Positions 9,316 through 18,475 of a stretch of 64,000 bases of DNA are shown here, piece after piece (within the stretch, counting starts at the first letter, position 1; each line of letters begins with the position of its first letter). The DNA is taken from positions 1-64,000 of the forward strand of contig CAIQJP010000042.1 of the NCBI GenBank assembly GCA_903872155.1. Direction: 5' to 3'. This stretch comes from an uncultured Actinomycetes bacterium (lineage in GTDB: Bacteria; Actinomycetota; Acidimicrobiia; Acidimicrobiales; Ilumatobacteraceae). The notes below the pieces were generated by a model, which worked only from the letters and a program-made list of their open reading frames with translations, made no database searches and was not told the DNA's origin. Made by a program: the position numbers and the translations under genes.

Positions 9316-10591
9316 CTTCGTCGCCATGACCCTCAAGGTCTTCAAAACGATTCACGCGGCGAAGTGTCGGGAAGAAAACTGAATACAACGCGACGACACC
9401 GAGTGTTGCAACTCCTCCACCGACTACAGCTGCCTTTGTTCCAAATGCCTGAGCGGCCACACCACTCTCAAATGCACCCAGCTCATTACTTGCACCAATA
9501 AACACGTTTTCAACTGCCATGACGCGACCACGCTTGTCATCGGGAGTCACTAGCGGTACCAGAGTTCCACGGATATATACGCTGATCATGTCTGAGCCTG
9601 ACAACAAGATGAGTGCAGCAAAAGCGACAACATAAGACGTTGTGAGTCCGAGCGCGACCGTTGCAGCTCCGAATAAACCAACAACAATCAATAACGTCCG
9701 TCCCACTCGACGGGTCACAGGTCGCGAAGCCAAGAACACTGCCATCACCGCTGCGCCAATTCCGGGAGCAGCACGCAACCATCCGTAGGCAATATCACCA
9801 ACATGAAGTTGATCTTCAGCAATTGCCGGCAAGAGTGCGACTGCACCGCCAAAGAGAACAGCAAAAAGATCTAAGGAAATAGCGGCTAACAAAATCGGTG
9901 TGCGTCGAATGAAACGCAATCCCTCGAGTGCAGTGTGCAGCGATACCTTCTCAGCCTTATCTTTCACGGCCCGCGGCGTAGGTGGTCGCACAAACTTCAC
10001 AGATAACAAGAATGAAACACCGCAGCCGATCAAAATTGCCGACACAAGATAAGCCACACCTGGATCAACGGCATATAAGAATCCACCAGCAGCGGGTCCG
10101 ATAATTGCTGCTGTCGTCCAAGTTGCTGAGTACATCGCAATCGTTCGAGGAAGCGCGCCATCTGGTGCAACCATCGGTGGAATTGAACGGATTGACGGTG
10201 CAGCAAATGCACGAGCACAACCAAAAACAAAAGCAATCACAAACAACGGCCAAACTGCAGTTGGCTCAGAAAATGCGTACACAGCGAGGACTGCCGAACA
10301 GAGCAACTCAAACGCCACTGCGATTCCACCAACGATTTTACGGTTGAATCGATCGGCCACCGAACCAGTGACCAATACCAATAGTGCAGCCGGCAAAAAC
10401 TCGGCAAGACCAAGTAGACCGATATCCAGTTCACGGCCAGTGATGTCATAAATCTGTTTGCCAAGAACCGTTGCCTGCAACATCACACCCGAAGAAGTAA
10501 AAATGCTGGAGCCCAGCAAGTTACGGACTGGGCCGACGCTCAGTAAATCACGAGTACTTTCGGCGGGATTTCTTGGTTTTGGGGAAGACAC
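9305..10591 (-). CDS. MFS transporter (exporter type, MFS_3-like)
   Basis: 428 residues with about twelve transmembrane helices. The loop 2-3 motif appears as GSVADRFNRKIVGG near residue 76, the cytoplasmic signature of the major facilitator superfamily; the overall pattern (DIGLLGLAEFLPAALLVLVTGSVADR) resembles the MFS_3/EntS-like exporters. The start is GTG. Its 3' end overlaps the convergent membrane protein by 11 bases. A related carrier lies in the steroid cluster at 23306. Substrate unknown. Confidence 0.85.
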   Translation of the reverse strand: MSSPKPRNPAESTRDLLSVGPVRNLLGSSIFTSSGVMLQATVLGKQIYDITGRELDIGLLGLAEFLPAALLVLVTGSVADRFNRKIVGGIAVAFELLCSAVLAVYAFSEPTAVWPLFVIAFVFGCARAFAAPSIRSIPPMVAPDGALPRTIAMYSATWTTAAIIGPAAGGFLYAVDPGVAYLVSAILIGCGVSFLLSVKFVRPPTPRAVKDKAEKVSLHTALEGLRFIRRTPILLAAISLDLFAVLFGGAVALLPAIAEDQLHVGDIAYGWLRAAPGIGAAVMAVFLASRPVTRRVGRTLLIVVGLFGAATVALGLTTSYVVAFAALILLSGSDMISVYIRGTLVPLVTPDDKRGRVMAVENVFIGASNELGAFESGVAAQAFGTKAAVVGGGVATLGVVALYSVFFPTLRRVNRFEDLEGHGDEVTQ

Positions 10592-10630
10592 AGACCGTTT
10601 ACCTTAGCCAAGTCTTCTATCATTTTGAGT

Positions 10631-12070
10631 ATGACTTCACTTGCAGATGACACTCGCTGGCTTGACGCCACCGCCCAAGCCGATCTCGTCTCGACCGGTG
10701 AAGTTTCTCCTATTGAATTGGTTGAGGCTGCAATTGAGCGTGCCGAACGTTACGACAGCAAACTCAATGCTTTGACATATCGCTGGTTTGATGCAGCACG
10801 TCAACTCGCTACAAGTAGCGATCTTCCCGAAGGCCCGTTTCGTGGCGTTCCATATTTGTTGAAAGACCTATACGCCGCCGAAGCTGGCAAACCACTCAGC
10901 AACGGCAGCAAGGCTTACAAAGCAGCCGACTATGTATCGCCCGAGGACACCACTCTTGTTTCGCGTTACAAAGCATCAGGTTTGATTTCGCTCGGTCGCA
11001 GTAACAGCCCAGAGTTTGGAAGTGTTCCTGTCACCGAACCCGAGGCATGGGGACCCACACGCAATCCGTGGGACCTTTCACGTACCCCTGGCGGTTCAAG
11101 CGGTGGCTCTGCTGCAGCAGTTGCAGCCGGCATTGTTCCGATTGCCCACGCCAGTGATGGCGGCGGTTCAATTCGTATTCCCGCATCTTGTTGTGGCCTC
11201 GTTGGTCTCAAGGTTTCGCAAGGTCGCATTTCAATGGGACCGTACCGTGATGAAAGCAATCTTGGTGTTGAGCACTGCGTCAGTCGAAGCGTGCGCGACT
11301 CGGCGCGACTCCTTGATGCAACTCACGGACCCGGAATCGGCGATGTGATCATCGCCCCAACACCGCGTCGCCCGTTCATTGAAGAAGTTGGTGCTGACCC
11401 TGGTCAACTACGCATTGGATTACTTGACTTCAATCCACGTGGCGGAGATGTCCATGCTGATTGTGTTGAAGGGGTTCACAAAACAGCGAAACTTCTTGAA
11501 TCTCTTGGTCACCATGTCGAACCAGGATTCCCCGAGATTTTTTCGGATAATGAAATTGGCCGTGCGTTCAGCATGTTGTGGAGCACCAACATGGGAACAG
11601 CAATACGCCGATTCAGTGGTGCTCTCGGTCGTGAGATGACCCCCAATGACATTGAGGCCATGAATTGGGCACAGGCCGAATTCGCCAAAGGTGTCAATGG
11701 GGTCGATTTCTCGCTGGCTCAAGCGAGTTCGATTCTTTTCCGTCGTGCCATTCAGTCATGGTGGTCACAAGGTTGGGACTTGTTATTGACCCCAACACTT
11801 TCAGCGCCGCCACTACCGATTGGGTCTATGCCCAATAATCCCGAGCGACCGATGAAACCTCTGATGACTGCTGGTGCTTGGGTCTCTTTTACTTCACAGT
11901 TCAATATCAGTGGTCAGCCAGCCATCAGCCTTCCATTGCATCGCAATGCCGATGGTCTTCCGATTGGTATGCAACTTGTCGCCGCTTATGGTCGCGAAGA
12001 TGTGTTGATCCGCGTGGCATCACAACTCGAGCAAGCCGCGCCATGGGCGCACCTCACTCCAAATCTCTAA
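10631..12070 (+). CDS. Amidase (amidase-signature family)
   Basis: A 479-residue hydrolase of the amidase signature family. The Ser-cisSer-Lys triad is visible: Lys78 in GVPYLLKDL, cis-Ser156 in TPGGSSGGSAAAVAAG and nucleophile Ser180 in HASDGGGSIRIPASCCGLVGLK. I start it at the ATG at 10631 rather than the in-frame TTG two codons upstream. Members hydrolyse amide bonds in diverse small molecules; the lack of gatB/gatC neighbours and the sequence around the pocket argue against a GatA role. It overlaps the convergent DUF952 gene by 4 bases. Confidence 0.88.
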   Translation: MTSLADDTRWLDATAQADLVSTGEVSPIELVEAAIERAERYDSKLNALTYRWFDAARQLATSSDLPEGPFRGVPYLLKDLYAAEAGKPLSNGSKAYKAADYVSPEDTTLVSRYKASGLISLGRSNSPEFGSVPVTEPEAWGPTRNPWDLSRTPGGSSGGSAAAVAAGIVPIAHASDGGGSIRIPASCCGLVGLKVSQGRISMGPYRDESNLGVEHCVSRSVRDSARLLDATHGPGIGDVIIAPTPRRPFIEEVGADPGQLRIGLLDFNPRGGDVHADCVEGVHKTAKLLESLGHHVEPGFPEIFSDNEIGRAFSMLWSTNMGTAIRRFSGALGREMTPNDIEAMNWAQAEFAKGVNGVDFSLAQASSILFRRAIQSWWSQGWDLLLTPTLSAPPLPIGSMPNNPERPMKPLMTAGAWVSFTSQFNISGQPAISLPLHRNADGLPIGMQLVAAYGREDVLIRVASQLEQAAPWAHLTPNL

Positions 12071-12381
12071 GCAATCGGCCGTTCGTTCATCACTGCAGCA
12101 ATATCAATGCAGCCGTAGATGTGAGGAAAAGCTTCGGGCGCTGCGCCTAATTGCTCGACAACAACTTTGCTCGTCAATTTTGTTTCATCAATTTCAAGCA
12201 GAACTAATTCTTGATCAGTGAGATCGCTGTAGAAACGATCGCGAACACCTTTCCACTGGCTCTCGTAGCTGCAGTGGGTGTAACCCTCATCAGCCACCGA
12301 GATTCCACGCGTTGACCACGGATAGTTACCGCTTGTTTTTGCTTGTTCCCAATCGGCACGAATAGCAAGGTGCAAAATCAT
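12067..12381 (-). CDS. DUF952 family protein
   Basis: A 104-residue protein with the DUF952 pattern: MILHLAIRADWEQAKTSGNYPW at the N-terminus, then DEGYTHCSYESQWKGVRDRFY with the conserved HCS near residue 37, and a C-terminal PHIYGCIDIAAV. DUF952 proteins have a fold related to ADP-ribosyltransferases, but no biochemical function is firmly established. Its start overlaps the stop of the SDR upstream (ATGA), so the pair is translationally coupled. Confidence 0.8.
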   Translation of the reverse strand: MILHLAIRADWEQAKTSGNYPWSTRGISVADEGYTHCSYESQWKGVRDRFYSDLTDQELVLLEIDETKLTSKVVVEQLGAAPEAFPHIYGCIDIAAVMNERPIA

Positions 12382-13169
12382 CGAGCGGTCCAGCCACCAT
12401 CAACAACAACATGCTGACCAATCATGAACGAAGCGGCGTCACTACAAAGCAAAAGAAGAGCTCCGTCAAGTTCGTGCAGTTCGCCCATTCGCGGGAGCGG
12501 TGAATTCGAACGCAAGAAACTCATACTTGATTCATCCTCCATGCCTTCAGTCATTTCAGATGGGAACCAGCCTGGGCACAACGCATTCACGCGAATACCT
12601 CGACGGGCCCATTGCATACCAAGTTCACGAGTGAGGTTAATGACTGCACCTTTTGAGGCGCAGTAATGCGCCTGCTTGATGGGTGCTGAACCTACAAGGC
12701 CTAAAACCGAAGCGATATTCACGATGTTTCCGCTGCCGGCTTCTTTCATATGTGGAGCACACAACTTTGAGAGATGCCAAATTGCGGTGACGTTGATTTC
12801 CATTGCGGTGCGGAATGTGTCGAGGTCTTCGTCCTCAACTGCAACTTTGTGACCGATGCCGGCGTTGTTCACCAAAATTCGTGGAGGTCCAACACGACGA
12901 ACAGTTTCGGCAATTAGTCGTTCGCGATCTTCTGCCACGCCGAGGTCGGTAGCAATTGCAATTGAACCAGGTAGTTCTTCAACTAACGCCTCAAGCCGAT
13001 CGAGACGACGTGCCGCCAAGACCACTGTTGCTCCAACGGCGTGCAGGGTGCGGGCGAATTGAACACCAAGACCCGATGATGCTCCCGTCACAATTGCGAC
13101 TCGACCATCAAGACGAAAAGCATTCAGTGGATTGGCGGAGTTTTTTGTTGTTGAATCTGCGGTTGACAT
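12378..13169 (-). CDS. SDR family oxidoreductase
   Basis: A 263-residue classical short-chain dehydrogenase/reductase. Cofactor motif TGASSGLG lies near residue 26, the NNAG motif near 107 and the catalytic YCASK near 174 preceded by the Ser in NIASVLGL; it ends VVVDGGWTAR as most classical SDRs do. I start it at the ATG at 13169 because a longer frame would run through the divergent promoter and into the hydrolase gene. It reduces or oxidises a hydroxyl/carbonyl group with NAD(P); substrate unknown. Coupled to the DUF952 gene downstream. Confidence 0.88.
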   Translation of the reverse strand: MSTADSTTKNSANPLNAFRLDGRVAIVTGASSGLGVQFARTLHAVGATVVLAARRLDRLEALVEELPGSIAIATDLGVAEDRERLIAETVRRVGPPRILVNNAGIGHKVAVEDEDLDTFRTAMEINVTAIWHLSKLCAPHMKEAGSGNIVNIASVLGLVGSAPIKQAHYCASKGAVINLTRELGMQWARRGIRVNALCPGWFPSEMTEGMEDESSMSFLRSNSPLPRMGELHELDGALLLLCSDAASFMIGQHVVVDGGWTAR

Positions 13170-13237
13170 GTCAGCAAGGTTACGGGCACCCGGCGCATCC
13201 TTCCCATTTGAGGTGTTCACTGTGGCACTATGTTCGT

Positions 13238-13963
13238 ATGACTTCTGTTCAACATGTCGTCCTCGTACATGGTGCCTGGCATGGTGCTTGGTGTTTTGGT
13301 GCACTACAGGCCGAACTCGACCGCCGAGGAATCCCCAGCCTGGCAGTCGACCTTCCGGGGCACGGAGCCTCACCGCTTCCTCTCACTGATTTTTATGGCG
13401 ATGCCCAATGTGTCGCCGACGTGCTGTCATCGTTGAGCGCTCGCGGAATTGAAAATGTCGTCTTAGTCGGACACAGCTATGGCGGAGCGGTGATTACTCA
13501 AGCATCAACGATCAACCCGAATGTTTCACACTTGGTATATCTGGCAGCCTTTGCTCCTGAATCTGGTCAAAGCGTGATGTCGCAATTGATCGCCATGCCG
13601 CGCCACGACACTGCACTTGGTGGCGCGATGGTCGTCGGCGTCGATGGAAATTCGACCATCAATCCGGAGTTCGCTCAAGAATCGTTTTACGGCTGCTGCA
13701 ATGACGAAGTGATTGCAGCGTCAATCGCCCGCCTCTCACCCCAACCGATGGCCACCATGACTCAAGAAATCACTGGCTCACCTCGAGAGACAATTACATC
13801 AACATATGTTTTGTGCTTACAAGACCAAGCGGTTCATCCCGAACATCAAAAGATCATGGCTCAGCTGTGCGACAACGTGATCACGCTTGACACCGACCAT
13901 TCTCCATTCGTATCGATGGTCAACGAAACTGCCGACATTCTTGAACAGATTGCCACGTTATGA
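13238..13963 (+). CDS. Alpha/beta hydrolase
   Basis: 241 residues starting at the ATG at 13238 (MTSVQHVVLVHGAWHGAWCF). The oxyanion motif HGAWHGAW is at residue 10, the nucleophile elbow GHSYGG near residue 78 and a C-terminal His in DTDHSPF near residue 222, giving a complete Ser-Asp/Glu-His arrangement. The pattern resembles the salicylate/methyl-jasmonate esterase-like branch common in actinobacteria. The stop overlaps the start of the LLM oxidoreductase by four bases (ATGA), suggesting joint action on one compound, though which is not evident. Confidence 0.88.
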   Translation: MTSVQHVVLVHGAWHGAWCFGALQAELDRRGIPSLAVDLPGHGASPLPLTDFYGDAQCVADVLSSLSARGIENVVLVGHSYGGAVITQASTINPNVSHLVYLAAFAPESGQSVMSQLIAMPRHDTALGGAMVVGVDGNSTINPEFAQESFYGCCNDEVIAASIARLSPQPMATMTQEITGSPRETITSTYVLCLQDQAVHPEHQKIMAQLCDNVITLDTDHSPFVSMVNETADILEQIATL

Positions 13964-14865
13964 AAATTCGAGTCGGCTACGGACTTGGTGTTCGCACCAA
14001 TCTCAATGACGACGGCTTCACCCAAGTTGTCGATGCACTTGAATCGCTTAAATTCGACAGCTTGTGGTTAAGCGAACGTATTGGCGGCGAAGCACCAGAT
14101 CCACTTGTCGCCATGTCGTTCGCTGCTGGCCGCACCACCAAGTTGAAATTTGGAATGAGTGTGATGGTATTGCCAGGTCGCAACCCAGTTATTCTCGCTA
14201 AAGAACTTGCAACACTTGATCGATTGTCAGGTGGTCGATTGCTTCCGGCCTTTGGACTTGGTGTTGCCGACCCACATGAACAACAAGCATTCGGCGTGGC
14301 TCGCGAAGAACGCGCTAAGAGATTCAACGAAGCCCTTGAAGTTATTCGAGCCTGCTGGACACAACCAAGCGTCACGCACCACGGCACCTATTTCAATTAC
14401 GACGATCTTCGCGTTCAACCGAAACCTCTCAATGGTTCACCTGATGTTTGGCTTGGTGGAATTGCTCCCAGTGAACTGAAGCGTGTTGGACGTTTAGCCG
14501 ATGGCTGGCTTCCGAGTTTCCTCACACCCGCCGATGCCGAACGGGGCCGCATTGAAATTCAACGGGTTGCGGCAGAACATGAACGTGAAATTGATCCTGA
14601 ACATTTCGGAGCACTCATTCCGTACGCACATGGTCCGCTCCCCGACGCGGTCGCCAAAGCGTTAATGACCCGTCGACCCGATCTTGATGACATCAACCAA
14701 CTTGTGCCACAAGGTTGGCCAGCTCTCCAAGAGTTCATCAAGCAATTCGTTGATGCCGGAATTTCGAAGTTTGTCGTGTTGCCGATCGTCGAGCCGAAGT
14801 CGGCAAACGAATGGTGCGACCACCTCGCGGTAGCCGCCGAGCAATTACTGCCTTTGCAAAACTAA
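13960..14865 (+). CDS. LLM-class F420-dependent oxidoreductase
   Basis: A 301-residue luciferase-like protein opening MKIRVGYGLGVRTNLNDD. Family features are FDSLWLSERIGGEAPDPLVAMSFAAGRTTKLKFGMSVMVLPGRNP near residues 33-75, the SGGRLLPAFGLG segment near residue 90 and VWLGGIAPSELKRVGRLADGWLPSF near residue 167, all typical of F420-binding LLM enzymes of mycobacteria and acidimicrobia. It follows the alpha/beta hydrolase by overlap. It abuts the convergent deacetylase with no intervening base. Confidence 0.87.
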   Translation: MKIRVGYGLGVRTNLNDDGFTQVVDALESLKFDSLWLSERIGGEAPDPLVAMSFAAGRTTKLKFGMSVMVLPGRNPVILAKELATLDRLSGGRLLPAFGLGVADPHEQQAFGVAREERAKRFNEALEVIRACWTQPSVTHHGTYFNYDDLRVQPKPLNGSPDVWLGGIAPSELKRVGRLADGWLPSFLTPADAERGRIEIQRVAAEHEREIDPEHFGALIPYAHGPLPDAVAKALMTRRPDLDDINQLVPQGWPALQEFIKQFVDAGISKFVVLPIVEPKSANEWCDHLAVAAEQLLPLQN

Positions 14866-15903
14866 TTAGGCGAAGGGCGAGATCCAGGCGTGGACATTGC
14901 GGCCAATTGCCTCAATGTCGTAGCCACCTTCTTGCAGGATCAAGGTGGGCAATCCAAGTTGCTTGACTACTTCTCCGCAACGACGGTAACCATCGGTCGT
15001 TAAAGCCAAGTCGCTAATTGGGTCATTCCAATATGTATCAACGCCCAATGACACGATCACCATTGATGGAGCAAACGATGCAATTTGCTCACACACACCG
15101 GCAAGACGCGAGACATATTCATCATCTTCAGCTTCGGGTCCGAACGCCACGTTGATGTTGTAGCCGCGACCTTTGCCGGCACCCAATTCATCTTCGTGAC
15201 CGATGAACCATGGATACGCACGCTTCGGATCTCCGTGGAGCGAGACAAACTGCACGTCATCGCGTTCGTAGAAAATCTGCTGCGTTCCGTTGCCATGGTG
15301 ATAGTCGACATCAAGAACAGTCACCTTGGTTCCGGTGGTTGTCGCAACATGATGCGCAACAATCGCGGCATTATTGAAGTAACAAAAGCCGCCGAATACA
15401 TTGGCTGCGGCATGGTGTCCTGGTGGACGACACAAGCCATATGCCGAAGGTGCTCCCGCAAGAATTTTCTCGGCAGCCGTAAGAGCCACGTCTACTGACG
15501 CTCGCGAAGCTAGATACGTTCCCTCAACCATTGGCGTCGCAGTTTCGTAACACCAATAACCGAATGCAGCTGCCGCACCTTCGGGTGGACGCGCCGCACT
15601 CATTCCTTCGCGAAGACCGACATGCAACATTGCTTCTGGAGCAAATTCAGAGCGACCAGTCGCAGCATGAATTTCGGGCCAAGCCTTTTCGAGATAGTCA
15701 ATGAGGCCAAGTGCATGCACTGCTTCAATCGGTGCACGACCATGTTCTTTTAATCCAACGAATGTGAAACGCGCGTCAGTTTCAAGTTGTTGGCGAATCG
15801 TCTCGGCACGATCGGGACGTTCATACGTCGGAATCGGTTGCCCAAGATTGATTTCCATCTTCGGATTTTGATGACGGTGCAGATCGGTCCAAACGACATC
15901 CAT
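14866..15903 (-). CDS. Histone-deacetylase-like amidohydrolase (acetylpolyamine amidohydrolase type)
   Basis: 345 residues of the zinc-dependent HDAC/AcuC/APAH superfamily. The His pair lies in CRPPGHHAAANVFGGFCYFNNAA near residue 158, zinc ligands are in VLDVDYHHGNGTQQIFY near residue 196 (Asp-x-His) and the third Asp in SLGVDTYWNDPISDL near residue 280. The insertions around residues 80-140 resemble acetylpolyamine deacetylases rather than AcuC. It probably removes acetyl groups from small amines in the cytoplasm. No polyamine genes are adjacent, so the substrate is inferred only from family. Confidence 0.85.
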   Translation of the reverse strand: MDVVWTDLHRHQNPKMEINLGQPIPTYERPDRAETIRQQLETDARFTFVGLKEHGRAPIEAVHALGLIDYLEKAWPEIHAATGRSEFAPEAMLHVGLREGMSAARPPEGAAAAFGYWCYETATPMVEGTYLASRASVDVALTAAEKILAGAPSAYGLCRPPGHHAAANVFGGFCYFNNAAIVAHHVATTTGTKVTVLDVDYHHGNGTQQIFYERDDVQFVSLHGDPKRAYPWFIGHEDELGAGKGRGYNINVAFGPEAEDDEYVSRLAGVCEQIASFAPSMVIVSLGVDTYWNDPISDLALTTDGYRRCGEVVKQLGLPTLILQEGGYDIEAIGRNVHAWISPFA

Positions 15904-15926
15904 GTGGCAACTCTAAACGCTGTGAG

Positions 15927-17630
15927 TTACCCAAGCCACACTGCTGAGTTCGCGGCAATTAAGGATGATTCGTCAACTTGTGAGAACGCCTCTGGCAGTG
16001 AGCCCAAAATCAGTTTCCGGCCAACCATGATTTCACGCGGGATTTCTACGTCTTCTGCCGAAGTATTGACAACCACCGCATACGAGCCACGCGTAAAGGA
16101 AAACAGTCCATCAGTGCCGTCGCCGACAAACTCGATCACTTCACCTTGTTCGACCATGTCGACTCGGAACGACAACGCCTGGCGATACAAAGCCAGCATT
16201 GAATTGCAGTCATAGTCTTGAACCTCAACTGAGAAGGCTCCCCAACCGTCTGGTTGCGGCATCCATGCCTTCGCCGATGGTGAAGTAGAAAATCCATTCA
16301 GGCTTGCTGAATGAGTAGTCCACGGCATTGGCACACGACATCCATCGCGTCCCTTCTCGCGTCCCTCGGTGCGAGCAAAGATCGGATCTTGTCGCGATGC
16401 GTCTGGGATATCCAATACCTCAGGCAAACCGAGTTCTTCACCCATATACAGATATGCGGCCCCCGGCAAACCAAGAATGAGTAGTGCGGCAGCACGCGCT
16501 CGTCGCTGACCGAGTTCTAAGTCAACTGGTGCGGCGCTATTCACCAAGTTACTTCCAGTCCACGATGACATCAGGTGGGCATCAGCACGACCGTAACGAG
16601 TCACAACTCGATGTGCGTCGTGATTATTAAGAGCCCATGTCAATGTTGCGCCTGCATCATGCAGTGCTTGATAAGAACGCGCGGCAGCCTTGTGAAAACT
16701 CAAAGCGTTCCAAGGACTCAACAACAAATCAAAGGTAAATGATTGGTGAAACTGGTCGGGCTCGACGTAACGCAAAAGTAAATCTGGCTTGCCTGGCGTA
16801 TACGCCTCTGACACTGTCACCAACTCGCGACCTGGATGATCTCGCTCATATTGATTGGTCACTTCGCGCCAGTGACGCCATGCATCATGCGCCGATGGCC
16901 AGAAAACTGTGTACGGGTTAAACGCCCATGCATCGGTTTCGGCAACCGCACCCGCAATTGACGGAGCATCAGGAAGGTCAGGATGTTTCCCAACAACTGT
17001 CACCGCATCAACTCTGAAGCCATCAACTCCTCGATCAAACCAGAAGCGCAACATGCGATCGAAGTAATCAACGACATCTTCATTGAGCCAATTGATATCG
17101 GGTTGCCACGGCGTGAACGTATGTAGATACCACTGCCCAGGTGTTCCATCTGGTTCAGTGATTCGTGACCACGCACCGCCACCGAAAACCGCTTTCCAAT
17201 TATTTGGTGGTAATTCACCATCGGCACCTTGGCCATCGCGAAACCAAAACCGCTCTCGCTGTTTACTTCCACGCCCAGCGGCTACTGCTTCTGTAAACCA
17301 CGCGTGCTGATCACTGCAGTGGTTCGGAACTACATCCATCAAAATGCGTAAACCAAGTTTGTTCGCCCGAGCAATCAACTGATCAAAGATTTGAAGATCG
17401 CCGTAGGCGGGCTCAATATCGAAATAGTCCGACACGTCATAACCGTGATCCATTTGTGGCGACGGGTAGCACGGATTCAGCCACACTCCGTCAACGCCCA
17501 ACGACGCAATGTAATCAAGGTGATCTAATAAACCGATTAGATCACCTGCGCCGTCGCCGTTACCATCAGCGAATGAACGTACATACACCTGGTAAATAAC
17601 TGCGTTACGCCACCACGGTTGATTAGCCAT
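15927..17630 (-). CDS. GH13 alpha-glucosidase/oligo-1,6-glucosidase
   Basis: A 567-residue glycoside hydrolase family 13 enzyme without signal peptide, acting in the cytoplasm on alpha-glucosides. The catalytic residues are Asp208 (GVDGFRVDAV), Glu275 (VTVSEAY) and Asp338 (NNHDAH); the N-terminal VIYQVYVRSFADGNGDGAGDLIGL and MDVVPNHCSDQHAWF are strong family markers. The DGNGDGAGD loop is the calcium-binding-like motif seen in alpha-glucosidases. It most resembles actinobacterial alpha-glucosidases. It ends just downstream of the deacetylase start, 23 bases away, and follows an SDR by 5 bases. Confidence 0.9.
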   Translation of the reverse strand: MANQPWWRNAVIYQVYVRSFADGNGDGAGDLIGLLDHLDYIASLGVDGVWLNPCYPSPQMDHGYDVSDYFDIEPAYGDLQIFDQLIARANKLGLRILMDVVPNHCSDQHAWFTEAVAAGRGSKQRERFWFRDGQGADGELPPNNWKAVFGGGAWSRITEPDGTPGQWYLHTFTPWQPDINWLNEDVVDYFDRMLRFWFDRGVDGFRVDAVTVVGKHPDLPDAPSIAGAVAETDAWAFNPYTVFWPSAHDAWRHWREVTNQYERDHPGRELVTVSEAYTPGKPDLLLRYVEPDQFHQSFTFDLLLSPWNALSFHKAAARSYQALHDAGATLTWALNNHDAHRVVTRYGRADAHLMSSWTGSNLVNSAAPVDLELGQRRARAAALLILGLPGAAYLYMGEELGLPEVLDIPDASRQDPIFARTEGREKGRDGCRVPMPWTTHSASLNGFSTSPSAKAWMPQPDGWGAFSVEVQDYDCNSMLALYRQALSFRVDMVEQGEVIEFVGDGTDGLFSFTRGSYAVVVNTSAEDVEIPREIMVGRKLILGSLPEAFSQVDESSLIAANSAVWLG

Positions 17631-17635
17631 TGGTT

Positions 17636-18406
17636 TTACTTTCCGGTGTCGCGAAATGGCGTATCTAAAAATGGTGGCCAGTCTCCGCCACCATGGGCTT
17701 CAATCGATGCGCCACTCACATACGACGCCATAGACGACGACAGGTACACACATACGTCGCCGATCTCAGTTGGTTGAGCCAAACGTCCGATCGGGATTTG
17801 CGCACCGGTACGACGCACGCCTTCTTCATCGCCGTAATGCAAGTGCGCCAATTCTGTTCGCACCATTCCGACAGTCACCAAATTGACTCGCACTTTTGGC
17901 AACCACTCTTGCCCCGTGGTACGCGTGTAGTTAGCCAATGCGGCTTTCGCAGCACCATAGGCGGCAACAGTTGGCGCGGGTCGTTCAGCCGAGACGCTTC
18001 CGATATTGACAATTGATCCACCATTGGGTTGATTCTGCATATGGCGATTTGCAGCCTGGCTGCACCACATCGCCGAGAACAGATTGACCGCCACAATCTT
18101 TTGCGCAAAGTTGGCTGATCCAGTCGAAGTATCAGATGGAGGACTGCCTCCGGCGTTATTGACCAAGATGTCGATGTGACCGAACCGGTCAACAATTTGG
18201 TCGATCAGGGCCGTGGCTTGGTCGGCATCGCGAAGGTCAACGGGATAAGCCGCCCAGTCTGTAGGTAAATCATCGGGAATCGAGCGAGCGCACACGACGA
18301 CTTGCGCTCCGGCATCGGCAAATCGCTGAGCAATCCCCTTACCTACACCCTTGGTGCCGCCCGTTATGAGGGCTACTTGTCCAGAAAAGTCAATTGTGAT
18401 TGCCAC
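17636..18406 (-). CDS. SDR oxidoreductase divergent from echA20 (Rv3549c-like)
   Basis: 256 residues with GTG start (MAITIDFSGQVALITGGTKGVGKGIAQRF). Cofactor motif TGGTKGVG near residue 15, NNAGG near 87 and catalytic YGAAK near 150 are intact. In Mycobacterium tuberculosis an SDR gene of the KstR2 regulon (Rv3549c) lies divergent from echA20 in the same position, so I infer a role in steroid C/D-ring or side-chain oxidation; the exact hydroxyl it acts on is unknown. A 17-base palindrome in the 69-base divergent gap could control both directions. Confidence 0.85.
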   Translation of the reverse strand: MAITIDFSGQVALITGGTKGVGKGIAQRFADAGAQVVVCARSIPDDLPTDWAAYPVDLRDADQATALIDQIVDRFGHIDILVNNAGGSPPSDTSTGSANFAQKIVAVNLFSAMWCSQAANRHMQNQPNGGSIVNIGSVSAERPAPTVAAYGAAKAALANYTRTTGQEWLPKVRVNLVTVGMVRTELAHLHYGDEEGVRRTGAQIPIGRLAQPTEIGDVCVYLSSSMASYVSGASIEAHGGGDWPPFLDTPFRDTGK

Positions 18407-18439
18407 ATCACGAACCTTAGTGGGAAGTCCTCGCTCGTT

Positions 18440-18456
18440 TCTGACGCTTCGTCAGA
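18440..18456. promoter_or_regulatory. 17-base palindrome, candidate operator of the ipd cluster
   Basis: TCTGACG-CTT-CGTCAGA: perfect 7-base arms around a 3-base centre, in the intergenic region between the SDR start (18406, minus) and the echA20 start (18476, plus). Size and symmetry suit a TetR-family dimer, the class that controls these genes in mycobacteria (KstR2), but the sequence does not resemble the KstR2 box as I know it. The regulator role is inference. Confidence 0.45.
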
Positions 18457-18475
18457 TGGCGAGTACGCTCAACCC

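Noticed and set aside
12956-13237. N-terminal extension of the alpha/beta hydrolase
   Set aside because: It runs opposite the SDR coding region and through the divergent promoter; the fold begins right after the ATG at 13238.
18302-18475. N-terminal extension of the EchA20-like protein
   Set aside because: It is antisense to the SDR start region, and homologues begin at the GTG-encoded residue.
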